Part shown: piece by piece, positions 45,659 to 52,837 of the stretch | How the letters are laid out: each line of letters begins with the position of its first letter | Position numbering within the stretch: the first letter of the stretch is position 1 | Assembly: GCA_947444925.1 (NCBI GenBank) | Contig: CANFBW010000021.1 | Span: 1 to 52,837, forward strand | Origin: Flavobacteriales bacterium | GTDB taxonomy: Bacteria > Bacteroidota > Bacteroidia > Flavobacteriales_C > GCA-002722245 | Direction: 5' to 3' | DNA: 52,837 nt | Translations under genes and position numbers: made by a program | Notes under the pieces: generated by a model | The model's input: only the letters and a program-made list of their open reading frames with translations | Told to the model about the DNA's origin: nothing | Databases searched by the model: none

Positions 45659-46111
45659 TTAGCCCCTCATTTTATCGAGTAAATCGCTGATCTGCTTAGC
45701 TTCTTCGCTAGTGATGTTGCCTTTTATAAACTCCATTTCGTCGCTTTTTGTATCGATTTTACTCAATAGATCGAGTCCCTTTTTGGTAATGGAGATATCA
45801 ACATGTCGACGGTCTGTTTTGTTTTCAATGCGCTCCACCAGTTCTTTTTGTTTGAGTTTCTCCACAATGCGCGAGCAGTTTGACGACTTGTCAATCATGC
45901 GGCTGCTGATCAGTTGATTGTTGGCGCAGTTGGGATGTTGGCCGCGCAAAATACGCAGCACATTGAATTGTTCGGGTGAAATGCCGTACTGTTTTAAAAA
46001 CTGTGAATTAGTGCGGTACAACCAACTGCTCGTGAAGCTGATATTGATGGCCAAACGTAGAAATTCGCTTTTGAATTTCTTGCTTTGTTTTATTTCGTCT
46101 TCAATTTTCAT
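45659..46111 (-). CDS. MarR family transcriptional regulator
   Basis: This 150-residue protein has a winged-helix DNA-binding core. EQFNVLRILRGQHPNCANNQLISSRMIDKSSNCSRIVEKLKQKELVERI (split here as one region at 50-100) shows the helix-turn-helix, and DRRHVDISITKKGLDLLSKID is the wing. MarR proteins form dimers that repress nearby genes and respond to small molecules. The target here is unknown. No clear palindrome was found upstream. Confidence 0.92.
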   Translation of the reverse strand: MKIEDEIKQSKKFKSEFLRLAINISFTSSWLYRTNSQFLKQYGISPEQFNVLRILRGQHPNCANNQLISSRMIDKSSNCSRIVEKLKQKELVERIENKTDRRHVDISITKKGLDLLSKIDTKSDEMEFIKGNITSEEAKQISDLLDKMRG

Positions 46112-46367
46112 AAGTGCCCTTCAAGCAAAACTAAATTTTTTAAGCCTATTTTACAATTTAACTCTTCAGCTTAATGCAATACTTGAATATCACTGCGAGG
46201 GAATACCCATTAATTGGTCTTTCGTTTTGCGCTGTCGATTCAGTGCTAAATACTTCGTACAGAAAGGACTGACAGTGCTTGCCACTGTTGGTAAGTTCTT
46301 TTTTTTTGATGCCGTTTAAATTACTAACTTCGTCGCTCTTTTTTAACAGCTAAAAAATTACAAGACG
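46112..46367. other. Divergent region between the MarR gene and tig
   Basis: This 256-bp region holds the divergent starts. ACAGTG (46272-46277) is inverted as CACTGT (46283-46288), a weak 6-bp palindrome that could be an operator. No other feature was found; a plus-strand frame across 45918-46319 overlaps the MarR gene and has no protein-like features. Confidence 0.4.
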
Positions 46368-47723
46368 ATGAATATTACACAGCAAAACGTAGACAATTTA
46401 AATGCGGTTGTAAACATTGAAGTGCAACTGGCAGATTATCAGGATCAAGTGGAAGGTGCTTTGCGAAAACACCAAAGAACAGCGAAAATGCAAGGTTTCC
46501 GTCCGGGCAAAGTGCCAATGGGTATGGTGAAGAAAATGTATGAAGCTTCTGCCAAAGTTGAAATAGTTACGCGTTTGGTGAGCAAATCTTTGGAGCAATA
46601 CATTGTTGACAATAAATTAGAGTTAATGGGGCAGCCTTTGCCCAAGCAAAATACAGCCAACAATTACGATTGGCAGCACCAAAACGAATTCAAGTTCACC
46701 TATGAACTGGCGATTTCGCCACAATTTGAAATTGCTTTGAATGACAAAATTGCTTTTACCCAATACAAAGTGCTTGTTGACGATGGCATGGCCGATAAAT
46801 TCATTAAAGACATCAGCAAAAGATATGGTAAAATGACGGCTCCTGAAGCTGCTGCTGCCGATGATATGTTGTATGTTGACCTGTCTGAACTCGATGCCGA
46901 CGGCACTGAGAAAGAAGGCGGTGTGCACAAAATGACGGTTTTGGCCCTTGATGAAATCAATAAAAAAGCGGCCGATTTGTTTATTGGTAAAAAGAAAGAC
47001 GATGAATTGACTTTCGATCCGGCAGTGGTATACGACGATAAAGCGAAATTGGCCGGCATGCTGGGCATTGAGCCCAATGCCGTGGCTGCTCTTTCTAAGT
47101 CCTTCAAAGTGAAAATTATGAATGTTAGCAAGCTAGAGCCTGCTGAGTTAACGCAAGAACTTTTTGACAAAATATATGGCGTTGGTGTGGTAACCAGCGT
47201 TGAAGAATTTCGCGCCAAAGTAAAGGAAGAAACTTCTCAAATGTTGAGCGAACAAGAATTGGGCAAGTTGAAAAACGATGTTGTTGAGTATTTGTTAGAC
47301 AATGTGAAGATCACAATGCCCGACGAATTTTTGAAAAGATGGTTGGTTTCCGCATCGCAAAAACCAACAACAATGGATCAAATTGAAGGCGAATACGACC
47401 ATTATCAAAAAGGAATGAAATGGCAATTGATTGAGAATAAACTCATCAAAGACAACGACATTCGCGTGGAGTGGGCTGAATTGCAAGCAAAAACAAAAGA
47501 ATTGGTGCGCGCCAATTTCAAACAGTACGGTCAGCAAGTAGAAGAGGAGCAATTGGCTTCTATCGTTACGGGTGTGTTGCAAAAAGAAGAAGAACGCAAA
47601 AATATTTACGACGCGCTGTACTCTGAAAAAATTGTAAATCTGGTAAAATCAAAATGCAAAGTGGAAGAAAAATCTATTTCTTATGATGATTTTCTTAAAT
47701 TAGTTTCTGCACAAAATAATTAA
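46368..47723 (+). CDS. tig: Trigger factor
   Basis: This 451-residue ribosome-associated chaperone has an N-terminal domain with [16 protein letters not shown], matching the ribosome-docking signature GFRxGKxP. The central peptidyl-prolyl isomerase-like domain is weakly conserved, and a long helical C-terminal domain follows. It binds nascent chains at the exit tunnel. It lies 11 bp before clpP, so folding and proteolysis genes are linked, as in many bacteria. Confidence 0.94.
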   Translation: MNITQQNVDNLNAVVNIEVQLADYQDQVEGALRKHQRTAKMQGFRPGKVPMGMVKKMYEASAKVEIVTRLVSKSLEQYIVDNKLELMGQPLPKQNTANNYDWQHQNEFKFTYELAISPQFEIALNDKIAFTQYKVLVDDGMADKFIKDISKRYGKMTAPEAAAADDMLYVDLSELDADGTEKEGGVHKMTVLALDEINKKAADLFIGKKKDDELTFDPAVVYDDKAKLAGMLGIEPNAVAALSKSFKVKIMNVSKLEPAELTQELFDKIYGVGVVTSVEEFRAKVKEETSQMLSEQELGKLKNDVVEYLLDNVKITMPDEFLKRWLVSASQKPTTMDQIEGEYDHYQKGMKWQLIENKLIKDNDIRVEWAELQAKTKELVRANFKQYGQQVEEEQLASIVTGVLQKEEERKNIYDALYSEKIVNLVKSKCKVEEKSISYDDFLKLVSAQNN

Positions 47724-47734
47724 AAATATATCTT

Positions 47735-48418
47735 ATGATGATGGACGGTAAAGAATTTAGAAAATATGCTACCAAACACGTTGGTATCAGCAGTATGCAT
47801 TTGGACAAATACATTGAGTCTTCTATGACTCCTTATATTATAGAAGAACGTTCGTTGAACGTAGCACAAATGGACGTTTTCTCTCGATTGATGATGGACA
47901 GAATAATCTTTCTCGGAACAGGAATTGACGACCATGTAGCCAACATCATTCAAGCGCAATTGCTATTTTTGGAGTCGGCCGATGCCGTGAAAGACATTCA
48001 AATTTATTTGAACTCTCCAGGTGGTTCTGTTTATGCTGGTTTAGGTATTTACGACACCATGCAATACATCAATCCTGATGTAGCTACCATTTGTACAGGT
48101 ATGGCCGCTTCTATGGGCGCTGTATTGTTGTGTGCTGGTGCCAAAGGAAAACGTACTGCTTTGAAACATTCTCGCGTAATGATTCACCAACCAATGGGTG
48201 GTGCGCAAGGTCAAGCGACTGACATTGAAATCACAGCGAAAGAAATTCAAAAATTGAAAAAAGAGTTGTACGATATCATTGCTTACCATTCTGGTCAAAG
48301 CTACGATAAAGTTTGGGCCGATAGCGACAGAGACTACTGGATGATTTCGCAAGAAGCAAAAGAATATGGCATGATTGACGAAGTTTTGTTCAAAAATGCA
48401 AACAGCACTAAAAAATAA
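47735..48418 (+). CDS. clpP: ATP-dependent Clp protease proteolytic subunit
   Basis: This 227-residue serine protease has catalytic S126 in GMAASMGA and H151 in [20 protein letters not shown]. The handle region with [17 protein letters not shown] is typical. The N-terminus before the core is about 30 residues longer than E. coli ClpP after processing. It degrades unfolded substrates delivered by ClpX. The start is ATG 47735, with ATG 47738 and 47741 as alternatives. It is in an operon with tig (11 bp) and clpX (17 bp). Confidence 0.96.
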   Translation: MMMDGKEFRKYATKHVGISSMHLDKYIESSMTPYIIEERSLNVAQMDVFSRLMMDRIIFLGTGIDDHVANIIQAQLLFLESADAVKDIQIYLNSPGGSVYAGLGIYDTMQYINPDVATICTGMAASMGAVLLCAGAKGKRTALKHSRVMIHQPMGGAQGQATDIEITAKEIQKLKKELYDIIAYHSGQSYDKVWADSDRDYWMISQEAKEYGMIDEVLFKNANSTKK

Positions 48419-48435
48419 TTTGAATCGATAGCACT

Positions 48436-49680
48436 ATGGCTAAGTCAGTGAAGGAAGAAATACGTTGTTCATTTTGCGGTAGAAGCAAAGTCGACACCAA
48501 TGTACTAATAGCGGGTATCAGCGGCCATATTTGCGACAAATGTATTGAGCAGGCGCACCAAATCTCAAAAGATGAACTGTCTTCAAAGAGCGGTCACTCT
48601 ATCAATACAAGTTTGAACCTATTGAAACCGATGGACATTAAAAAACATCTGGATCAATATGTGATCGGTCAAGATCAAGCTAAAAAAGTTTTATCGGTAG
48701 CGGTTTACAATCACTTTAAAAGATTGGGTCAAAGCACGGTCAGCGATGACAATGTAGAGATTGAGAAATCAAACATCATTTTGGTGGGTGAAACCGGTAC
48801 CGGTAAAACGCTTTTGGCCAAAACCATTGCGCAATTGCTCAATGTTCCTTTTTGCATTGCCGATGCTACGGTATTAACAGAAGCAGGCTATGTGGGTGAG
48901 GATGTTGAAAGTATTTTGTCGCGCTTGTTACAAGCTGCCGACTTTGATGTTGCTGCAGCAGAAAGAGGAATTGTTTTCATTGACGAGATTGATAAAATCG
49001 CGCGCAAAGGAGACAACGCTTCTATCACCCGAGATGTGTCGGGGGAAGGCGTGCAACAAGCTTTGTTGAAACTTTTAGAAGGTTCAGTAGTGGGTGTTCC
49101 ACCGCAAGGCGGACGAAAACATCCCGAGCAAAAATTGGTGCAGGTGAACACCAAAAATATTTTGTTCATCTGCGGTGGTGCCTTTGATGGTCTCGACCGC
49201 ATCATTGAAAAAAGAATGAAGTCGCAAACCTTGGGCTTCAGCGCCAGCAAGCAAATGCGTCAATTCGATCGCAAAAATTTATTGCAGCACGTTACACCGC
49301 AAGACATAAAGTCTTTCGGATTGATTCCTGAATTGATAGGTCGTTTGCCAATATTATCCTTTCTGCTTCCTTTAGACAGAGAGGCTTTGCGCCGAATTTT
49401 GACCGAGCCTAAAAATGCCATCATCAAACAATATGTCAAGTTGTTTGAAATCGATAAAATCAAGCTTACTCTTGAAAAAGAAGCCTTGGATTACATTGTT
49501 GAAAAAGCCATGATTCACAAGTTGGGTGCGCGTGGTTTGCGCTCTATATGTGAAGCCATCATGATTGATGCGATGTTTGACATGCCTTCCGCAAAAGACG
49601 TTAAAGAGTTTAAAGTGACTTTGGAGTATGCACAGGAAAAGGTCGACAACTCTGAGATTGAGGGATTAAAAGTAGCCTAG
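48436..49680 (+). CDS. clpX: ATP-dependent Clp protease ATP-binding subunit ClpX
   Basis: This 414-residue AAA+ unfoldase has an N-terminal zinc-binding domain (CSFCGRS and CDKC), Walker A GETGTGKT, a GYVGED pore loop, Walker [10 protein letters not shown], and IPELIGRLP. The C-terminal AAA+ lid with [11 protein letters not shown] is intact. It unfolds tagged substrates and feeds them to ClpP. It ends the tig-clpP-clpX run. Confidence 0.97.
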   Translation: MAKSVKEEIRCSFCGRSKVDTNVLIAGISGHICDKCIEQAHQISKDELSSKSGHSINTSLNLLKPMDIKKHLDQYVIGQDQAKKVLSVAVYNHFKRLGQSTVSDDNVEIEKSNIILVGETGTGKTLLAKTIAQLLNVPFCIADATVLTEAGYVGEDVESILSRLLQAADFDVAAAERGIVFIDEIDKIARKGDNASITRDVSGEGVQQALLKLLEGSVVGVPPQGGRKHPEQKLVQVNTKNILFICGGAFDGLDRIIEKRMKSQTLGFSASKQMRQFDRKNLLQHVTPQDIKSFGLIPELIGRLPILSFLLPLDREALRRILTEPKNAIIKQYVKLFEIDKIKLTLEKEALDYIVEKAMIHKLGARGLRSICEAIMIDAMFDMPSAKDVKEFKVTLEYAQEKVDNSEIEGLKVA

Positions 49681-49715
49681 TTTTTCAGGTAATCCTCTTT
49701 TATTTGTGTTTTTTT

Positions 49716-49727
49716 AAAGCCTTGGCT
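49716..49727. terminator. Weak hairpin after clpX
   Basis: AAAGCC (49716-49721) pairs with GGCTTT two bases on (the TT at 49722-49723 forms the loop after slight opening). A T run precedes it, but none follows on the plus strand. It could serve the minus-strand gene instead. Confidence 0.3.
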
Positions 49728-49732
49728 TTGCC

Positions 49733-49957
49733 TTACCCCATCTCCATCAATACCAAGGCGGCAATCACCGCAATCAAAATAAGGTAGAGCACAATTCTGT
49801 TGTTTTTGTGGGCATGGCGTTGAAAACGGTGCCAGGGTTTTCTATAAGCCCAATGGCTGTAGTGTGCGTAGGTTTTATCGAAATCCATGTGTTTTTCAAT
49901 GTCCTTATCTGAAAGAGAAAGAGGCTTGGTTTTGATATCGTATTTACTTTTTTTCAC
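49733..49957 (-). CDS. Small tail-anchored protein next to the ECF sigma gene
   Basis: This 74-residue protein has about 53 cytoplasmic residues, rich in His, Tyr and Lys (YAHYSHWAYRKPWHRFQRHAHKNN), then one C-terminal helix (about 55-72, IVLYLILIAVIAALVLM). The start overlaps the sigma gene stop by 14 bp, so the two are translated together. A membrane-bound partner of the sigma factor is plausible, but no anti-sigma domain (such as ZAS) is visible. The family is unknown to me. Confidence 0.75.
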   Translation of the reverse strand: MKKSKYDIKTKPLSLSDKDIEKHMDFDKTYAHYSHWAYRKPWHRFQRHAHKNNRIVLYLILIAVIAALVLMEMG

Positions 49958-50528
49958 CGGTCAGCAATTGCATTTTTTTTAATAAAGTAATTTTCAGTTT
50001 TTTCAATATGCGGTGTACTTTCACTTTGGCGTTGCTTTCGCTAATGCCCAGTATTTCGCCCAATTCTTTAAACGATCTTTTTTCAAAATAGCGCATTTCA
50101 ATCAATTGCACCACTTCTTCATTTTGATCACTCATCGTGAGCTTTAATGCTTCCAATTTCACTTCGCTGAACTCATCGTCTATTTCTTCAATAAATAATT
50201 TCACAGTGTGTTCGTCTATACTTACGCTTCTTGCTTTCTTGGAGTTTCGATAATGCAAATTGATTTCGTTCAGCGCAATGCGGTAAAGCCAAGCAATAAA
50301 AGGAACGCCTCGGTATTCATAGCGGTTGATGTTCAGCATCGCCTTCACAAAGGCTTGCTGGGTGAGGTCGGCACTCAAGTCTTCGTCATTGCCCGAACGT
50401 GCATATACAAAGCGAAAAACCGCTTTGTAGTGGCGCTGGTACAAGTCCCTAAAGAACTGTATGTTCTTTTGGGCAGCTTGAATGAGTTTCACTTCATCCG
50501 CGTTATGACTTGCTTTTTGTTCGTTCAC
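49944..50528 (-). CDS. ECF-type RNA polymerase sigma factor
   Basis: This 194-residue protein has region 2 (FRDLYQRHYKAVFRFVYARSG, then DLSADLTQQAFVKAMLNI and WLYRIALNEINLHYR) and region 4 (EMRYFEKRSFKELGEILGISESNAKVKVHRILKKL). This is the extracytoplasmic-function layout without regions 1 and 3. It would redirect RNA polymerase to a stress or envelope regulon. The next gene downstream is a small membrane protein that may be co-regulated. Confidence 0.93.
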   Translation of the reverse strand: MNEQKASHNADEVKLIQAAQKNIQFFRDLYQRHYKAVFRFVYARSGNDEDLSADLTQQAFVKAMLNINRYEYRGVPFIAWLYRIALNEINLHYRNSKKARSVSIDEHTVKLFIEEIDDEFSEVKLEALKLTMSDQNEEVVQLIEMRYFEKRSFKELGEILGISESNAKVKVHRILKKLKITLLKKMQLLTGEKK

Positions 50529-50664
50529 TCTTCCCGGAGTTTAAGTAGATAATACAAAGCTTGCGCAAAGTTACACTTAGTAGCAAAGTATTTTTTAAAC
50601 GTCAACTAAAATTCAATTATTGTTTGCTTTTCCACTTTTGCCTTTTATGACCTACCTTCGCTTT

Positions 50665-51111
50665 ATGAAAATTATTTTTGGGGTACTGCTCACTGTTTTG
50701 TTTTGTGCTTGCAACACCGATGTGTGCAATCAAAAAACAGCGTGGCCGGCACAAGTGGGAATGTATACCAAAACGCTATTGGCGAAAGACAGTTTGACAA
50801 TGCTCGACAGCGTGTCGGCATGGGCCCTCGATAAAGCGCTGTTTTACAAAAACCTTAAATTGAACAAAATGGAATTGCCGCTGTCAATTCTTTGCGACAG
50901 TTCGGTGTTTGTGCTACAAATAAAGTCCATCAAGGATACGGTGAAAATAATGCACAGCAACACTACTTATTTTATGTCAAAACAATGTGGTTATGGTTCT
51001 GAACAGGTAATCGACACTGTGTTTTACACCACCCACAAATTAAAAAGCATTACCCTCAGCAACGCGCAAGCAGATAAAAATGACAAGCAAAATTTGGCCT
51101 TCCATTATTAG
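50665..51111 (+). CDS. Lipoprotein of unknown function (resembles DUF6452)
   Basis: ATG 50665 gives MKIIFGVLLTVLFCACN, a lipoprotein signal with lipobox LFCAC, so the longer frame from 50620 is not used. The 148-residue product has Cys residues after the lipid site (NTDVCNQ, LCDSS, KQCGYG) and is otherwise beta-rich. From memory it resembles the DUF6452 family, often next to a DUF6048 outer-membrane protein, and the following gene fits that pairing. The last 32 bp overlap the next gene. Confidence 0.78.
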   Translation: MKIIFGVLLTVLFCACNTDVCNQKTAWPAQVGMYTKTLLAKDSLTMLDSVSAWALDKALFYKNLKLNKMELPLSILCDSSVFVLQIKSIKDTVKIMHSNTTYFMSKQCGYGSEQVIDTVFYTTHKLKSITLSNAQADKNDKQNLAFHY

Positions 51112-51769
51112 TGCGTTCTTCGCATTGTTTCTGTTTTCTGGCTTATTTGCGCAGGAAGACAGTGTTGTTGCGCGCAAACGCATTTTGCGCCTCAGTATTG
51201 ATTTGGCAACGCCCACTTATTCGTATTTCTTTGACAAAGCCCGCCAACGTTCTGGCTTTGAAGCCTTGGCCGAATATTCATTGACCAATGATTTGTTTTT
51301 AGTGGCCGAAGCGGGTTTTCACCAACTGCATTATGTGCATGCGAATGATTCTGTGTCTGATGCCTACCAGTACGCTGCGCACGGCACCTTTGTGCGCTTG
51401 GGTGTAAACCGAAATTTAATGAAGTACTACAACGAAAAAGACCGCGACCTCTTTTATATTGGTGGCCGCTTGGCCGGCACAGTGTACGATGGCGCTTATT
51501 CAACCATTCAAATTGTTGATAGCTATTGGGGCAAACAAGCGAGTTTTGCTGTGCCTTTGCACTATTATTTTGCTACCTGGGGAGAGTTGGTGGCGGGCAT
51601 GCGCATTGAAACACTGAAGAACTTGTTTTTGGGTTGGGACTTGCGCCTGGGCGTTAAACTTTACGACAGCAACAACACGGCTTACAAAACCCTGTTTATA
51701 CCCGGTTATGGTGCAGGGAAAAGTCCAGTGAGCGTTTGGCTAAACTATTCCATTGGTTACGCTTTTTAA
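51080..51769 (+). CDS. Outer-membrane beta-barrel-like protein (resembles DUF6048)
   Basis: This 229-residue protein has a signal peptide (ending LFAQ at about residue 25) and alternating beta strands rich in Tyr, Leu and Gly, ending SVWLNYSIGYAF with a terminal aromatic residue, as in outer-membrane barrels. Relatives I recall carry the label DUF6048. The start ATG 51080 overlaps the lipoprotein gene by 32 bp, which suggests that the two act together, perhaps as a small envelope complex; the role is not known. Confidence 0.78.
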   Translation: MTSKIWPSIISAFFALFLFSGLFAQEDSVVARKRILRLSIDLATPTYSYFFDKARQRSGFEALAEYSLTNDLFLVAEAGFHQLHYVHANDSVSDAYQYAAHGTFVRLGVNRNLMKYYNEKDRDLFYIGGRLAGTVYDGAYSTIQIVDSYWGKQASFAVPLHYYFATWGELVAGMRIETLKNLFLGWDLRLGVKLYDSNNTAYKTLFIPGYGAGKSPVSVWLNYSIGYAF

Positions 51770-51921
51770 CAGCTTTAATTGGCATTCATCGCTTTTGTGT
51801 GATTGAAAAAATAGTGTTCGTTGCTGCATCAGTCGTAACCAACAAGAAGTTGTCTGTGTCACGAGTCCATGATGCAAAAGAAAATCCAGCCTATAGCTGT
51901 CTCTGCAATGTCAATTCCTTT

Positions 51922-52113
51922 GCTCCGCTTAGCGTTTTTGCCCCTCGCTCCGCTTAGCGTTTTTTAGCTAAGTAGTCTTTGTGCCTTAGAGGCTTCGCCC
52001 CGATTTTGAAGCGCATTACGCCCAAGGCTTTGGCACTGTGCATAGCACTTAGCGAAAGGAACGCTAAGTGAGGCGGGACTAGAAGTTGGCTGCGGCAGCG
52101 AAAGCGGGCTGCC
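51922..52113. repeat. Structured repeat block upstream of element C
   Basis: GCTCCGCTTAGCGTTTTT occurs twice (51922-51939, 51947-51964). AACGCTAAG at 52060-52068 is its inverse, so the block can fold into a long hairpin. GGCAGC (52094) and GCTGCC (52108) form a second stem. It lies 67 bp before palindromic element C. I could not assign a family. Confidence 0.55.
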
Positions 52114-52179
52114 TAAATCATTGTGTGAAAATAGGGCAGTAAAAATGTTGTGTGCGATGGTCATTTTTTTGAAAAAAAA

Positions 52180-52362
52180 ATGATTATCCGGAATTGTACC
52201 AGTAGATTTATGTTTAGGGCGATAGATCCTTCGGAGTACCTCAGGAGGACAAATGCGAACGATTTTCCACATAGGTTTTTTGAGAATGATTGTCTTCCTG
52301 AGGTACTCCGAAGGATCTATCGCCACTTCTGTGAAAGGACTGGTACAATTGCGGATATTCAT
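52180..52362. repeat. Palindromic dispersed element, copy C (183 bp)
   Basis: It starts ATGATTATCCGGAATTGTAC and ends in its near-perfect inverse (TTGCGGATATTCAT, to 52362). Short arms lie at 52219-52251 and 52291-52323, with one mismatch in 33. The 39-nt loop (52252-52290) matches copy A at about 26 of 39 positions, but in reverse orientation. A runs flank both sides (9 A on the left, 8 A on the right), a mirror of the T runs at copies A and B. It ends 16 bp before the ATG of the CBM gene. Confidence 0.85.
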
Positions 52363-52378
52363 AAAAAAAACTATATTC

Positions 52379-52837
52379 ATGAAAAAGGGGGGTCATAAAT
52401 GCATCAATTTATTTTTTTTTGAAACCATTGAATTTTTATTTCCTAACGCTGGTGACGCTGGCGATTTTCGGTCAAAGTGCATTTTCACAAACAGTATTGG
52501 CTACGGTAGAGGCCGAAAACGCTACTTTAAACGGAGTGACCACCACCACAGCCACCCCAGGCTATTCGGGCAGTGCGTATGTGTACATGGCTGGATCGGG
52601 TGACTTGACGTTCACCGTAAACGCAAGCAAAAGCGGCTTTTATCAATTGACCATTCGTGCCCTCACTTCAATGGGCGCTAAAAGTCAAGATTTGTACCTC
52701 AATACTGTGCTGCTTTCTACTTTGGCATTTCCGGGTAACAACTCTTTTTTTGATTTCAATGCCGGCAATTTAAGATTAAACGCAGGTGTAAATACCATTA
52801 AAATTGCTGCAAGTTGGGGCTATATGTATTTTGATAA
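52379..52837 (+). CDS. Start of a secreted carbohydrate-binding protein (CBM6/CBM35-like), partial, possible frameshift
   Basis: The ATG at 52379 opens MKKGGHKCINLF, but a 9-T tract at 52412-52420 puts the rest out of frame. With one T fewer the reading continues as FLKPLNFYFLTLVTLAIF, a signal peptide ending SAFSQ. The in-frame alternative is a TTG start at 52419. The mature part (VEAENATLNG..., GYSGSAYVYM, FTVNASKSGFYQLTIRAL) has the CBM6/35-like beta-sandwich pattern, which binds polysaccharides and usually precedes a catalytic domain. The gene continues beyond the window. Confidence 0.72.

Larger units (their letters stand above)
51770..52378. other. Gene-free, repeat-rich region before the CBM gene
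   Basis: This 609-bp region has no credible gene. It holds an 18-bp direct repeat (51922 and 51947), inverted copies of the same core near 52060, a small GGCAGC/GCTGCC hairpin (52094-52113), and palindromic element C. No RNA gene could be identified. Confidence 0.6.

Noticed and set aside
45918-46319. 133-codon plus-strand frame
   Set aside because: It is antisense to the MarR gene, with no motif and codon use unlike its neighbours.
51964-52380. Antisense frame across element C and the repeat block
   Set aside because: It is formed by repeat sequence and has no protein-family features.
1-52837. CRISPR arrays, tRNA genes, prophage or transposase genes
   Set aside because: No regularly spaced repeats, cloverleaf-like sequence or transposase motifs were seen. 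The tandem repeats found are either MraZ boxes or the short direct repeat at 51922.

Overview
The window is from a Bacteroidota chromosome. Evidence: secreted proteins end in type IX secretion (T9SS, Por-type) C-terminal domains with a YPNP-like motif, lipoproteins have short Bacteroidota-style signal peptides, starts have little Shine-Dalgarno sequence, and the division/cell-wall (dcw) cluster has the Bacteroidota form (mraZ, rsmH, ftsL-like, PASTA-type PBP, murE, mraY, murD, ftsW, murG, murC, ftsQ, ftsA, ftsZ). I cannot place it below phylum with confidence. I saw no tRNA, rRNA, CRISPR array, prophage or transposase gene.

Layout. 1-9,380: surface and secreted functions: the tail of a T9SS protein, an RCC1-repeat T9SS protein with a stop codon in its signal peptide, an acyltransferase, a GH18 chitinase-like enzyme and a large GH16 glucanase-like T9SS protein. 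9,601-10,858: a DUF1801/YdeI-like protein ending in a CDGSH iron-sulfur motif, and a DJ-1/PfpI protein. 11,107-15,224 (minus strand): a probable five-gene run (alpha/beta hydrolase, engB, GT39-like glycosyltransferase, SMP-30-like lipoprotein, small membrane protein). 15,521-31,901 (plus strand): the dcw cluster, from three MraZ-box-like repeats to a strong terminator after ftsZ. Between murD and ftsW it carries two unusual small genes: a free-standing MurD C-terminal domain and a 71-residue membrane protein. 32,084-34,761: a Cys-rich small protein, a photolyase and a secreted protein. 34,842-44,394 (minus strand): a tightly packed run, RND exporter, rfbA, sugar epimerase, polyprenyl synthase, unknown protein, sucA, sucB. 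44,487-49,680: a radical SAM/SPASM enzyme, a MarR regulator, and tig-clpP-clpX. 49,733-51,769: an ECF sigma factor with a small tail-anchored protein, then a lipoprotein and an outer-membrane-like protein. 51,770-52,837: a repeat-rich gap and the start of a carbohydrate-binding secreted protein.

The most unusual structure not explained by genes is a family of three dispersed palindromic elements (4196-4402, 10904-11110, 52180-52362). Each has short terminal inverted repeats, two inverted arms containing GATAGATCCTTC, and a loop of exactly 39 nt. They sit next to A/T homopolymer runs, and the arms occur in a long and a short version that have swapped sides relative to the loop. They look like non-autonomous, MITE/REP-like elements. 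Second in interest is the orphan MurD C-terminal domain inside the dcw operon, which keeps the residues that contact D-glutamate in MurD but has no ATP-binding domain.

How the genes work together: the dcw run makes peptidoglycan precursors (murE, murD, murC, mraY, murG) and the divisome (ftsL, PBP, ftsW, ftsQ, ftsA, ftsZ). The minus-strand run at 34.8-44.4 kb joins sugar-nucleotide and prenyl synthesis with the 2-oxoglutarate dehydrogenase pair. tig-clpP-clpX is a protein folding and turnover unit. The edge regions hold secreted glycan-active proteins.
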